Positions 8,335 to 21,324 of a DNA stretch of 64,000 bases are shown here, piece by piece. The position numbers and the translations under genes were made by a program. How positions within the stretch are numbered: position 1 is the stretch's first letter; every line of letters starts with the position of its first letter. Below the pieces are notes generated by a model. It saw nothing but the letters and a program-made list of their open reading frames with translations. It had not been told where the DNA came from and did no database searches. The DNA is from JBFWUM01 sp050247255 (lineage in GTDB: Bacteria; Acidobacteriota; Vicinamibacteria; Vicinamibacterales; UBA2999): assembly GCA_050247255.1 (NCBI GenBank), contig JBFWUM010000010.1:1-64000 (forward strand), written 5' to 3'.

Positions 8335-11300
8335 ATGAAGCGTGTGTCCACTGTTTTGGCGCGGCTGGCCCTTGCCACCGCCCTTTTGGCCATCAACGCC
8401 TGGCTGTCGCCCACCGTGGCGTCCGCGCAGGGCGTGACCACCGGCGCCATGTCCGGTCTCGTCACCAACGCCGACGGGCAGGCGGTGCCGGGCGCCAGCG
8501 TCATCGCCATCCACGAACCGTCGGGGACGGTCTACGAGGCGACCACCCGCCAGGACGGCCGGTTCTCGATCCTCGGCATGCGCGTCGGTGGCCCGTACAC
8601 CGTGACGGTGAACTTCGTCGGCACCGGCACCGCGTTCGAGCCGCAGACGGTCACCGACCTCGCGGTCACCCTTGGCACCGCCACCGACGTGCCAGTGCAG
8701 GTCCGCACCATCGCCGTCCAGGAACAGGTCACCGTCACCGGGACGGCCGCCGATGCGGTGTTCAGCTCGCAGCGGACCGGCGCGGCCACGGCCGTGACCC
8801 GCTTCGACATCGCGACCCTGCCGACCATCTCCGGCCGCATCTCGGACATCACCCGGCTGACGCCGCAGGCCAGCGGCAACTCGTTCGCCGGCCAGGACAA
8901 CCGGCTGAACAACATCACGGTCGACGGGTCGTTCTTCAACAACTCATTCGGCCTCGGCGCCCAGCCGGGCGACCGCACGGGAGTCGCCCCGATTTCGCTC
9001 GAAGCGATCGAGCAGGTGCAGGTCAGCATCGCCCCGTTCGACGTCCGCCAGGGCAGCTTCATCGGCGCCGCCATCAACACCGTGACCCGCAGCGGCACCA
9101 ACGAGTTGACGGCCTCGGTCTACCACCGCATGCGCAACGAGGGGTTCGTCGGCACCGAGGCCGGTGACCGCACGGTCGATCCCGGCGAGTTCACGTTCCG
9201 CGACACCGGGTTCTGGGCCGGCGGCCCGATCGTCCGCAACCGCCTGTTCGTGTTCGGCAACTACGAGAACGAAGAAGAGAAGCGGCCGTTGATCGAGATC
9301 CGCCCCAACGCCGGCGGCGAAGCGGTGGGCGGCAACGTCTCGCGCGTGCTCGCCTCCGACCTGACGGCGCTCAGCAGCTTCCTCTCGCAGAACTTCAACT
9401 ACGAGACCGGGGCGTTCGGCGCATTCGACGACGTGACACCGGTGAAGCGGTATCTGCTGCGCACCGACTTCAATCTGAATAACGCCAACAAGATCAGCTT
9501 CCGCTACAACCAGCTCGACTCGTCGTCGGACAACCTGACATCGACCTCGTCGTCGGCCGGGCTCGGCGGGCGGAGCTTCAACCCGACCGGCGGCCTGACG
9601 TTCGAGGGCTCGACGTATTCGGTCCTCGAAAACATCAAGTCGGGCATCGGCGAATGGAACGCGGTGATCGGCAGCACGATGTCGAACAACCTGATCATCG
9701 GCTTCACCTCGAACGACGAAAGCCGTGGCGACATCGGCGAGCTGTTCCCGTTCGTCGATGTTCGGCAGGGCAGCTCGGCCTATGCGTCGTTCGGCAGCGA
9801 GCCGTTCACCGTGCAGAACGAGCTGCGTTACAAGACCTTCCAGCTGCAGGACAGCTTCACCCGCTTCGGCAACCAGCACACGATGACGTTCGGCTTCTCG
9901 GCCCAGCGCTACACGTCCGACAACGTGTTCTGGAGCTGCTGCCCGCAGAGCAACTACGTGTACGCCTCGCTGGCCGACTTCTATGCGGACGCGGAAGGCT
10001 ACCTCGCCAATCCGAACCGTACGACGGCCACCGTCGCACCCCTGTTCTTCAAGGTCCGCTACTCGAACGTGCCGGACCTGGACAAGCCACTGCAGCCCCT
10101 GCAGGTCTGGTACAACAGCGTCTACGCGCAGGACGAGTGGCGCCCGCGCCGCGACCTGACGATCACGGCCGGCGTCCGTGCCGACATGTCGATCTTCAAG
10201 AACACCGCTTACCGGAACGAGAAGGCAGATGCCCTCACCTTCCTGGATCCGTCGGACAGCCCGGTGCAATTTCAGTCGGGCGAGATGCCGGAGTCAAAGG
10301 TCCTGTGGTCGCCGCGGGCGGCGGCCAACTGGGATCTGGGCGGGCGCGGCACGACGCAGCTCCGGGTCGGCACCGGGCTCTTCACCGGTCCGCCGCTCTA
10401 CGTCTGGATTTCGAACCAGCTCGGGAACACCGGCGTGCTGATTGGCGAGGTCTCCTGCAACGCTGCGAGTTGCGATACGTCCCAGTTCGGATTCAATCCG
10501 AATCCCGACGCCTACAAGCCGACCAACGTCACGGGCACGGGGGCCGCGAGCTACGAGCTCGACGTCACCGAACGTGATTTCAAGTTCCCGCAGGTGTGGC
10601 GCACCAATCTCGGCATCGACCAGCGTCTGCCAGGCGGCATCACCGGCACCCTCGAGTTCCTCTTCAACAAGGACGTCAACGGCTACGCCTACTACAACGC
10701 CAACCTGCCAGTGCCGCAGTCAGCGATCACGGGTGTCAACGCCCGCCCGCGCTATACCTCGAACCGCCTGAACACGACGCCGGGGAACACGGTGACCAAC
10801 GCGTTCGTGCTGACCAACCAGGACGAGGGCAAGTCGTGGAACATCTCGGCCAGCCTGTCGAAGAACAACATCATCGACGGTCTCACCATCCGCGGCGCCT
10901 ACAGCTACGGCGAGGCGAAGAACACCATCGATCCGGGGTCAACCGCCTTCTCGTCGTTCAACAACAATCAGCACACGGGCGACCCGAATAACCCGGGCCT
11001 CGGCTGGAGCGGCGGCACGCAGGGGCACCGCATCTACTGGCAGGCGACGTACTCGAAGGAATACTTCGGCATCGGCGCCACGACGATCTCCGCGTTCTGG
11101 GAAGCGCGTCCCTCGACGCAGAACTTCACCACCCGCGGCAGCTACACCTTCGGCGGCGACATCAATGGCGACGGCGGGTCGAACAACGACCTGATCTACG
11201 TGCCGCGCGACACCTCGGAAATGAACTTCGTCGCCTTCACCGCCGGCGGCCGCACGTTCACGGCGGCGGAGCAGGCGACGGCGTTCGAGGCCTACATCCA

Positions 11301-11691
11301 GCAGGACCCCTACCTGAAGACCCGGCGCGGCCAGTTCGCCGAGCGCGGCGGCCTGGCCATGCCGATCGCCAAGAAGATGGACCTGAGCGTCGTCCAGGAA
11401 ATCTTCCAGAACATCGGCGGCAAGCGGAACGCCGGAGAAATCCGACTGGACATCACCAACTTCGGCAACCTGCTGAACTCGAGCTGGGGCGTCGGCAACC
11501 GCACGGTCATCGGCTCGACCGGAGCGAACAGCGTCCCGGTGCTGACTAATGCGACGGTCAACGCGCAAGGCCAGGTCAGCTACCGCATGGCGGTCGTCAA
11601 CAACGAGCTGGTGACCAAGACGTTCCAGAAGAGCGCGTTCCTGAGCGACGTCTACCAGGTCATGCTCAGCTTCCGCTACCGGTTCAACTAA
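8335..11691 (+). CDS. TonB-dependent receptor, Oar-like, with carboxypeptidase-regulatory domain
   Basis: This is a large outer-membrane protein of 1118 residues. A Sec signal peptide (1-32, ending VASAQG) is followed by a carboxypeptidase-regulatory-like beta-sandwich (about 34-125, VTNADGQAVPGASVIAIHE), a plug domain (about 135-235), and a long beta-barrel ending in the aromatic SFRYRFN. Such receptors take up large or scarce ligands using TonB-ExbBD, and a matching tonB-exbBD operon lies 0.8 kb downstream. The ligand cannot be predicted. There is a GGAG ribosome binding site upstream of ATG. It is probably monocistronic, with terminators on both sides. Confidence 0.92.
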   Translation: MKRVSTVLARLALATALLAINAWLSPTVASAQGVTTGAMSGLVTNADGQAVPGASVIAIHEPSGTVYEATTRQDGRFSILGMRVGGPYTVTVNFVGTGTAFEPQTVTDLAVTLGTATDVPVQVRTIAVQEQVTVTGTAADAVFSSQRTGAATAVTRFDIATLPTISGRISDITRLTPQASGNSFAGQDNRLNNITVDGSFFNNSFGLGAQPGDRTGVAPISLEAIEQVQVSIAPFDVRQGSFIGAAINTVTRSGTNELTASVYHRMRNEGFVGTEAGDRTVDPGEFTFRDTGFWAGGPIVRNRLFVFGNYENEEEKRPLIEIRPNAGGEAVGGNVSRVLASDLTALSSFLSQNFNYETGAFGAFDDVTPVKRYLLRTDFNLNNANKISFRYNQLDSSSDNLTSTSSSAGLGGRSFNPTGGLTFEGSTYSVLENIKSGIGEWNAVIGSTMSNNLIIGFTSNDESRGDIGELFPFVDVRQGSSAYASFGSEPFTVQNELRYKTFQLQDSFTRFGNQHTMTFGFSAQRYTSDNVFWSCCPQSNYVYASLADFYADAEGYLANPNRTTATVAPLFFKVRYSNVPDLDKPLQPLQVWYNSVYAQDEWRPRRDLTITAGVRADMSIFKNTAYRNEKADALTFLDPSDSPVQFQSGEMPESKVLWSPRAAANWDLGGRGTTQLRVGTGLFTGPPLYVWISNQLGNTGVLIGEVSCNAASCDTSQFGFNPNPDAYKPTNVTGTGAASYELDVTERDFKFPQVWRTNLGIDQRLPGGITGTLEFLFNKDVNGYAYYNANLPVPQSAITGVNARPRYTSNRLNTTPGNTVTNAFVLTNQDEGKSWNISASLSKNNIIDGLTIRGAYSYGEAKNTIDPGSTAFSSFNNNQHTGDPNNPGLGWSGGTQGHRIYWQATYSKEYFGIGATTISAFWEARPSTQNFTTRGSYTFGGDINGDGGSNNDLIYVPRDTSEMNFVAFTAGGRTFTAAEQATAFEAYIQQDPYLKTRRGQFAERGGLAMPIAKKMDLSVVQEIFQNIGGKRNAGEIRLDITNFGNLLNSSWGVGNRTVIGSTGANSVPVLTNATVNAQGQVSYRMAVVNNELVTKTFQKSAFLSDVYQVMLSFRYRFN

Positions 11692-11697
11692 GAAGCG

Positions 11698-11761
11698 GGG
11701 CGCCCCGTGAAGGGGCGCCCTACTCTGAAAACACGGAGGGCACCCCTTTACGGGGTGCCCT
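11698..11761 (+). terminator. Twin GC-rich hairpins after the receptor gene
   Basis: GGGCGCCCC-gtgaa-GGGGCGCCC (11698-11720) and GAGGGCACCCC-tttac-GGGGTGCCCTC (11737-11762) follow the stop codon by a few bases. Neither has a long T tract. The first is the same repeat seen at 3099-3119 and 63358-63380, so these may be dispersed repeats doubling as terminators. Confidence 0.6.
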
Positions 11762-11937
11762 CCCGCCCTTTCCTACAAACCGTCCTACAACGTCGTGCGG
11801 GCGCGGATCGTGTGCGGCTGTGCAAGTCCCGCACACCGCCCACCCGTGATCCGGCCAAAGTCTCCTGAATTTCACGTATTTCTGGGCGAACGCAGTCGGC
11901 ACCGATCCTGCTCAGCTGACGGGTGAGAGAAGTCACC

Positions 11938-12426
11938 ATGCAGCCAGATCTCATCATCTCGAAGAAGCCCACGGGCACCGTTCTCATCGTCGACGATGAC
12001 GATGGCGTGCGACGCGTCCTGACCCGCTGGGTCGGCGATCTCGGCCACCAGGTGCTGGTCGCCTGCGACGCCGATGCCGCGCTGGAGCTGATGGGCCAGA
12101 ACGCCGTCGATGTCGCGCTCTGCGACGTCAAGATGCCGGGACGGGACGGCATCTGGCTGGTCGATCAGCTCAGGCGTGGATACCCCCGTACGTCGATCGT
12201 CATGGCGACGGGCTTGACCGAGCTCGACCCGATGGTCACGCTCCGGCCCGGGGTCGTCGGCTACATCGTCAAGCCGTTCAACCGCGACGAGCTCGACGCG
12301 GTCATCCAGAAGGGGCTGGCGGCGTGTCCCCAGGGACCGGCGGCGCCTCCCCGGCCACAGGGGCTGCTGGCGGCCGCGCGCGGCGACATCGTGGACGGGG
12401 TCATCCTCGCCCGCTACCCAGCCTGA
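11938..12426 (+). CDS. Receiver-domain response regulator
   Basis: This 162-residue protein is essentially a single receiver domain. It has the acidic pocket (DDDD near residues 19-23), the phospho-acceptor Asp63 in CDVKMPG, conserved Thr91 in MATG and Lys112 in YIVKPF. The last about 35 residues are low-complexity and Pro/Ala-rich, with no DNA-binding domain. The ATG at 11938 is preferred over an in-frame GTG at 11923 because a GAGAGA stretch lies about 7 nt upstream of it. No sensor kinase is nearby, so the partner is unknown. It is convergent with exbD, with a shared terminator between them. Confidence 0.85.
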   Translation: MQPDLIISKKPTGTVLIVDDDDGVRRVLTRWVGDLGHQVLVACDADAALELMGQNAVDVALCDVKMPGRDGIWLVDQLRRGYPRTSIVMATGLTELDPMVTLRPGVVGYIVKPFNRDELDAVIQKGLAACPQGPAAPPRPQGLLAAARGDIVDGVILARYPA

Positions 12427-12454
12427 ATCGGCCCAGAAGGCGCGTACACGCAAA

Positions 12455-12495
12455 AAGGCCGCGTCCCCCAGGGGAGAACGCGGCCTTCTTCTTTT
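12455..12495. terminator. Bidirectional terminator between response regulator and exbD
   Basis: AAGGCCGCGT (12455-12464) pairs perfectly with ACGCGGCCTT (12478-12487), with A residues on the left and a T-rich run on the right. It therefore serves both convergent genes. Confidence 0.8.
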
Positions 12496-12521
12496 CTCGA
12501 GCCGGGCGGGCGACCTATTCC

Positions 12522-12989
12522 TTACTCGGTGCCGGCGCCCGCAGCGCGGCGCATGGCCTCGGTGACGATGCCGACCTTCTCGACGCCGGCGCCCTTGGCC
12601 GCGTCGATGACGGTCACGATGTCGCCGTAGCGCAGCGAGCCGGCCGCGGCGATGAACATCGTCTTGTCCTTGCGGGTGTCGAACACGTCGCGCAGGAAGT
12701 CCTCCAGGTCGGCGACCTGGACGTCCTGCTTGTTGACCGAGAGCCGCCGGTCGGCGGTGTACTCGACGACGACCTGGCTGATGTCGGTCTGCTGCTCGGG
12801 GGTATTCTTCGTCTCCGCCGGCAGGTTGATGTCGAGCCCGCGCTGGTTGAGCGGCAGGGCGGCCATGAAGATGACGAGGAGCACGAGCAGCACGTCGATC
12901 ATCGGCGTGATGTTCATGTCCGCGTTGGCCTTGGGGATTTCTCCCCGGAAGACGCTGTCCGCGCCGTGGTGCTTGTGGGCGTGGGCCAT
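12522..12989 (-). CDS. ExbD/TolR-family biopolymer transport protein
   Basis: This 155-residue inner-membrane protein of the TonB motor has a short cytoplasmic N-terminus rich in histidine, one transmembrane segment (about 25-48, NITPMIDVLLVLLVIFMAALP) with the conserved aspartate that takes part in proton flow, and a periplasmic domain. It is the last gene of the tonB-exbB-exbD-exbD operon. Its ATG overlaps the stop of the preceding exbD (TAATG). Two different exbD copies in one motor operon suggest a mixed ExbD stator partner. Confidence 0.92.
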   Translation of the reverse strand: MAHAHKHHGADSVFRGEIPKANADMNITPMIDVLLVLLVIFMAALPLNQRGLDINLPAETKNTPEQQTDISQVVVEYTADRRLSVNKQDVQVADLEDFLRDVFDTRKDKTMFIAAAGSLRYGDIVTVIDAAKGAGVEKVGIVTEAMRRAAGAGTE

Positions 12990-13423
12990 TACTCGCCTCC
13001 CTCCGGCTGCTGTCCGCGGCGCGGGTCAGTGATCAGCCCCATGTCCTCGATGCCGGCGGCGCGCAGCGAGTCCATCGCCTCCATCACGTCGCCGTAGGAG
13101 GCGTCGACGTCGGCCTTGATGATCACGATCTTCTGCGCCTTGGTCTCGAGCACTTCGGCGACGCGCTGGGCGAGCCGGTCGGGCGCCACCTGCTGCGAGT
13201 TCACGTAGAACTCCTTGCGAGCGGTGATCGCCAGCACCGTCTGGTCCTGTGTCTCCGGCTTCTCAGCCGTGTTCGCCGCCTGGGGCAGCGTCAGCGACAC
13301 GCCCTGCTGCAGCAGCGGAGCCACGATCATCATGATGATGAGGAGCACCAGCATGACGTCGACGAGCGGCGTCACGTTGATGTCGGACTTGACGCCGCCG
13401 CCACCACCTAGTTGAACTGCCAT
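12989..13423 (-). CDS. ExbD/TolR-family biopolymer transport protein
   Basis: This 144-residue first ExbD of the operon has a glycine-rich N-terminus, then a transmembrane helix (about 15-38, INVTPLVDVMLVLLIIMMIV) containing the proton-relay aspartate, then the periplasmic ExbD domain ending around ASYGDVMEAMDSLRAAGI. It differs clearly in sequence from the second copy. It works with ExbB and TonB to energise outer-membrane receptors such as the one at 8335-11691. Confidence 0.93.
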   Translation of the reverse strand: MAVQLGGGGGVKSDINVTPLVDVMLVLLIIMMIVAPLLQQGVSLTLPQAANTAEKPETQDQTVLAITARKEFYVNSQQVAPDRLAQRVAEVLETKAQKIVIIKADVDASYGDVMEAMDSLRAAGIEDMGLITDPRRGQQPEGGE

Positions 13424-13437
13424 AGTTACAAACCTCG

Positions 13438-13509
13438 GTTGCTGGGTTGTTGTGCGGCTGGGTAGCTGGGGACGCCCCCAGCCACACAGCCACCAAGCGA
13501 CCTAGCGAC
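13438..13509. repeat. Octamer-period repeat between exbB and exbD
   Basis: Words of the type ggttgctg, ggttgttg, tgcggctg and ggtagctg are followed by cagccaca, cagccacc, aagcgacc and tagcgact, which are their approximate complements. The segment can fold as a long imperfect hairpin inside the exb operon. Confidence 0.65.
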
Positions 13510-13514
13510 TAACT

Positions 13515-14288
13515 TTACGCCGTCTTCTTGATGAAGTAGTCGACGAGTTCCGACGACGAGTTGTCCATCTCGACGTTGAAGTACTCGAGGCGCGACGTCA
13601 GGAAGTTGTAGAACCAGACGGCCGGGATGGCGACGAACAGCCCGAGCGCGGTCTCGACGAGCGCTTCGGCGATACCGGCCGACACGGCGCCGATGCCACC
13701 CGAGCCGGTCGACGCGATACCGGTGAAGGCGTTGATAACGCCGACGACGGTGCCGAGCAGTCCGACGAACGGGGCGGTCGAGCCGATGGTGGCGAGCGTC
13801 GCGACGCCCTTCTTCAGGTCCGACGCGGTCAGCGCGGTGGCGCGCTGAATCGAGCGGCGCACGGTGTCGAGCACGTCCTCACGGTTCAGGTTGGCGCCGC
13901 CGCTCTCCTGCTGGAACTGGTATTCCTGCAGGCCGGCGAGCACGACCTTGGCCAGGTGGCTGTAGCGGAAGTCCTTCGACGTCGAGAGCGCGATCGCTTC
14001 CTTCAGCCGGCCGTCCTTGAGGTGCTTGGCCACCTGCGGCGCATAGAGCTTCGACTGCTTGCGCGCCTGGTTGTAGGTGTAGATCCGCTCGATGGCGACA
14101 CCGACGGACCAGAACGACTGAATGAACAGCACGACGGCGACCCCGATGGCGACCGGGCCCATCTGCGCGAACAGGTCGACGAGGTTGAGACCGCCACCTT
14201 CCTGCGCGAACGCCGGGGTGCTGACGGCCATCAGGCCGACAGCGGCGATCGCGACCTGCCCGAACTGACGCATCTTCCGAACTTCCAT
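13515..14288 (-). CDS. exbB: MotA/TolQ/ExbB proton channel family protein
   Basis: This 257-residue inner-membrane proton channel subunit of the TonB motor has an N-terminal hydrophobic segment resembling a signal peptide (ends TPAFAQ, about residue 29), then TM segments around 45-70, 165-185 and 205-230. The conserved TIGSTAPFVGLLGTVVGVINAF stretch contains the channel Thr residues. Its position between tonB and two exbD genes fixes its role. Gene order tonB-exbB-exbD-exbD with short gaps indicates one operon. Confidence 0.92.
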   Translation of the reverse strand: MEVRKMRQFGQVAIAAVGLMAVSTPAFAQEGGGLNLVDLFAQMGPVAIGVAVVLFIQSFWSVGVAIERIYTYNQARKQSKLYAPQVAKHLKDGRLKEAIALSTSKDFRYSHLAKVVLAGLQEYQFQQESGGANLNREDVLDTVRRSIQRATALTASDLKKGVATLATIGSTAPFVGLLGTVVGVINAFTGIASTGSGGIGAVSAGIAEALVETALGLFVAIPAVWFYNFLTSRLEYFNVEMDNSSSELVDYFIKKTA

Positions 14289-14382
14289 TACTGCATCCTC
14301 CGCTAACCGATTGATGAACGTCTTTTCTAGGGCGCCGGTGAGGCCGGCACTGACGTGCCGGGCTCCGTACGCCGGTGGTGGT

Positions 14383-15102
14383 CTAACTGAGCGTGAACTG
14401 TACGGTGACCGTCATGATGACCGGCACCGGCACGCCGTTGAGCAGCGTCGGCGTGTATTCCCACTGCCGCACGGCCTCGAGCGCAGCGGCGTCGAGCAGC
14501 GGCACCGAACGCAGCACGCGCGCGTCCTGGACCTTGCCGTTCGGGCCAATCGTCGCCTCGATGATGACGACGCCCTGGACGCGCGCCGACTGGGCGATGG
14601 GCGGGTACGACGGCGGCACGTTCTTGGTGCGCACCGGCGGCTTGATGTTGCCGCCCACGCGGACCGGCGCGGCCGGCGGCGGCGGCGGCGGCGGCGGGGC
14701 CTCGGGCAGGCCGCCCACCACGCCGCCGGCGATGCCGCCGGGAATCCCGCCCTCGACGGCGCGTTCGAAGTTGGTCTGGAGCTCGGTTTCCGGCCGAATC
14801 TCCGAGGGCGCCTCGACCGGCGCCGCGGCCGGGTTCACGTCCACCACCGGCTCCGGGGCGGCCGCCTGCGGCGGCGGCGGGGGCGGCGGCGGCGGCGGCG
14901 GCGGCGGCGCTGCCGCCACGAAGGCCCCCATCATCGACGGCGGCGTCGGCAGGGCATCCATCGCCATCAGCGGGATGATGATGAGTGCCGCAATGACCGC
15001 CGTGTGGACCAGAATCGAGAGCGGCACCGTGTACCACTGCTTCGATCCGACCTTGACGGACGGATCCACGATATCCCCGAACATCTTTTCAGCGCGTGGC
15101 AC
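14383..15102 (-). CDS. tonB: TonB family energy transducer
   Basis: This 239-residue protein has one N-terminal transmembrane anchor (about 27-47), a periplasmic linker with runs of 13 and 8 prolines, and a C-terminal TonB domain (about 160-239, with VPPSYPPIAQSARVQG). It transmits proton-motive force from ExbBD to receptors. Start GTG is supported by GGAGGGG about 8 nt upstream and by a consensus promoter 60 nt upstream. It is the first gene of the operon. Confidence 0.92.
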   Translation of the reverse strand: MPRAEKMFGDIVDPSVKVGSKQWYTVPLSILVHTAVIAALIIIPLMAMDALPTPPSMMGAFVAAAPPPPPPPPPPPPPQAAAPEPVVDVNPAAAPVEAPSEIRPETELQTNFERAVEGGIPGGIAGGVVGGLPEAPPPPPPPPAAPVRVGGNIKPPVRTKNVPPSYPPIAQSARVQGVVIIEATIGPNGKVQDARVLRSVPLLDAAALEAVRQWEYTPTLLNGVPVPVIMTVTVQFTLS

Positions 15103-15161
15103 CGGTCTTACCCCTCCTGCGTGCTGCTGTCTTCCAGCCCCTGCGACGGCAAAGGCGGCCG

Positions 15162-15191
15162 ATTATAGCTAGGCCAAAAAAAGAGTGTCAA
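15162..15191 (-). promoter_or_regulatory. Consensus sigma70 promoter of the tonB-exbB-exbD-exbD operon
   Basis: On the minus strand, TTGACA (15191-15186), an 18-nt spacer and TATAAT (15167-15162). Both hexamers match consensus exactly. A start of transcription near 15155 would leave about 50 nt of leader before the tonB GTG. Confidence 0.85.
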
Positions 15192-15203
15192 CGAACGGCC
15201 GGC

Positions 15204-15347
15204 GCCGGACAGAAGTGTCCGGCAACAGACTTAGACACCGGTTTGGCCAAAGTGCTCCACCCGGTTTCACCCCAACCGTCCAGGCAAAGACCGGGCATTT
15301 TATCTCGCTTTGGAACCAGCGCAAGCCCTAATCCGTCTTTGCCTGGA
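15204..15347. repeat. Inverted repeats downstream of the distal pyrophosphatase gene
   Basis: A 13-bp inverted repeat (TCCAGGCAAAGAC at 15279-15291 with GTCTTTGCCTGGA at 15335-15347) begins right after the pyrophosphatase stop codon. A compact hairpin GCCGGACA-gaag-TGTCCGGC lies at 15204-15223, just upstream of the tonB promoter. Either may end transcription from the pyrophosphatase genes. There is no strong T tract. Confidence 0.55.
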
Positions 15348-17807
<2,460 letters not shown>

Positions 17808-17839
17808 ACAGCGGTGTGTTCTCTGCTCCTTACAGGTCC

Positions 17840-19918
<2,079 letters not shown>

Positions 19919-19945
19919 ATCGGTCCCTTGGCTCTTCTAAGGCGT

Positions 19946-20533
19946 CTATGACTTCTGAATCTTCGTCGGCAGCGACATGCCGCCGGTGAGGAAGATCCGG
20001 ATCCCGTCCTCCACCGAGAGGTCGGGATAGAACGCGCGCTCGCGCGGGTACACCACGATGTCGCCCAGGTACAAGTGGTTGGTCGGCACGTAGACGGCGA
20101 CCAGTGCCTCCGCCCCGCGGCCCCGGTCGACGGTGAACTCCTTCGTCAGGAACCCCATCACCAGCCCGCCGCCGGGGTCGTCCACCATGACCACCCGCTT
20201 GAACCCGTACTCGTTGTCGGGCGAAAACGCCGCGACCAGCTGCTTCACCGGCGAGTAGATCGTCTTGAACACCGGCACGCGCATCAGCCAGCTCTCGCCC
20301 TTGGCCAGGATCCGGCGTCCGATCACGTTGGTCGCCACCGCCCCGACGAGCAGCACGAAGAGCAGCGTCAGCAGGATGCCGAGCCCCGGCACCTCCCGCT
20401 GCAGCACGCGCGACGCCAGCGGCGCCGTGAAACGGTCAATGATACCGAAGATCCAGACGAGGGCGGCAACGCTGATGATCAGCGGCACCGTCACCACCAG
20501 CCCGGCGAGAAAGCTCCTACGCAGCCACTGCAT
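19946..20533 (-). CDS. DUF502 family membrane protein
   Basis: This protein of about 195 residues has two N-terminal transmembrane helices (about 8-30 and 50-75) and a soluble C-terminal domain with FKTIYSPVKQLV and YVPTNHLYLGDIVVYP, typical of DUF502. The function of the family is unknown. The start at 20533 (MQWLRRSFLAGLVVTVP) is preferred over an in-frame ATG at 20584 because family members begin just before the first helix. Even so it overlaps the end of uppP by 17 nt, pointing to translational coupling. Confidence 0.85.
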   Translation of the reverse strand: MQWLRRSFLAGLVVTVPLIISVAALVWIFGIIDRFTAPLASRVLQREVPGLGILLTLLFVLLVGAVATNVIGRRILAKGESWLMRVPVFKTIYSPVKQLVAAFSPDNEYGFKRVVMVDDPGGGLVMGFLTKEFTVDRGRGAEALVAVYVPTNHLYLGDIVVYPRERAFYPDLSVEDGIRIFLTGGMSLPTKIQKS

Positions 20534-21314
20534 ATGCCAGGACAGCCAGCCCGGCCGCGATGCGGTACCAGGCAAATGGGGCAAAACCGGCCCGCCGCAC
20601 GAAGCCGAGGAACGGCCGGACGACGAGCAGCGACGCCAGGAAGGCCATGACGAAGCCGATGGCGATTTCCAGGGCCCGGTCGGGCGCCAGCTGCTGGCGC
20701 ACCTCCAGCAGGTCGTTCGCGAACGCCGCCACCATCGTCGGCATCGCCAGGAAGAACGAGAACTCGGCGGCTGCCGCCCGGTCCAGCTTCATCAGCATGC
20801 CGCCCATGATGGTCGCCCCGGAGCGTGAAATCCCGGGCAGCACCGCCGCCAGCGTCTGGCACAGGCCGATGCCGAGCGCCCGCCCGATCGGAGTCTGTTC
20901 GGCGTCAACGATCTCCGGTTCAGGCCGCCAGCGCTCGATGACGAGCATCAGGACCCCGCCGGCCACCAGCGCCGCGGCAATCAGCGCCAGGTTCCCGTAG
21001 ACGACCGTCTGGATGTAGTCGCCCGCCAGCAGTCCGACGATGACCACCGGCACGAACGCCACCAGGATGGCGGCGGCAAACCGCCGCGCGTCGGCGTCCG
21101 ACGGCAGGCCGCGGACGACCGTCACGATCTTGGACCGGTACAGCCACATCACCGCCAGGATCGACCCGAGCTGGATCATCACGGTGAAGGCGCCGCCGGG
21201 GTCCTCGTAGCCCACCATCCGCTCGAGCACGAGCAGGTGGGCGGTCGAAGACACCGGCAGGAACTCGGTCAGCCCCTGGATGACGCCGAGGAAGGCGGCG
21301 ACGAGGTAGTCCAA
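20517..21314 (-). CDS. uppP: Undecaprenyl-diphosphatase (UppP/BacA)
   Basis: This 265-residue integral membrane phosphatase recycles undecaprenyl diphosphate to the lipid carrier used for peptidoglycan and surface polymers. Both signature regions are present: QGLTEFLPVSSTAHLLV near the N-terminus and VLPGISRSGATI in the middle. Start is TTG at 21314, 10 nt after the secF stop. Family members often confer bacitracin tolerance. It lies in the same gene string as secDF. Confidence 0.95.
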   Translation of the reverse strand: MDYLVAAFLGVIQGLTEFLPVSSTAHLLVLERMVGYEDPGGAFTVMIQLGSILAVMWLYRSKIVTVVRGLPSDADARRFAAAILVAFVPVVIVGLLAGDYIQTVVYGNLALIAAALVAGGVLMLVIERWRPEPEIVDAEQTPIGRALGIGLCQTLAAVLPGISRSGATIMGGMLMKLDRAAAAEFSFFLAMPTMVAAFANDLLEVRQQLAPDRALEIAIGFVMAFLASLLVVRPFLGFVRRAGFAPFAWYRIAAGLAVLAYAVAA

Positions 21315-21324
21315 TCGGTGCGGG

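Noticed and set aside
12989..13423. TolQRA system instead of TonB-ExbBD
   Set aside because: TonB C-terminal domain with proline linker and no TolA/TolB/Pal genes adjacent; the nearby receptor fits ExbBD.
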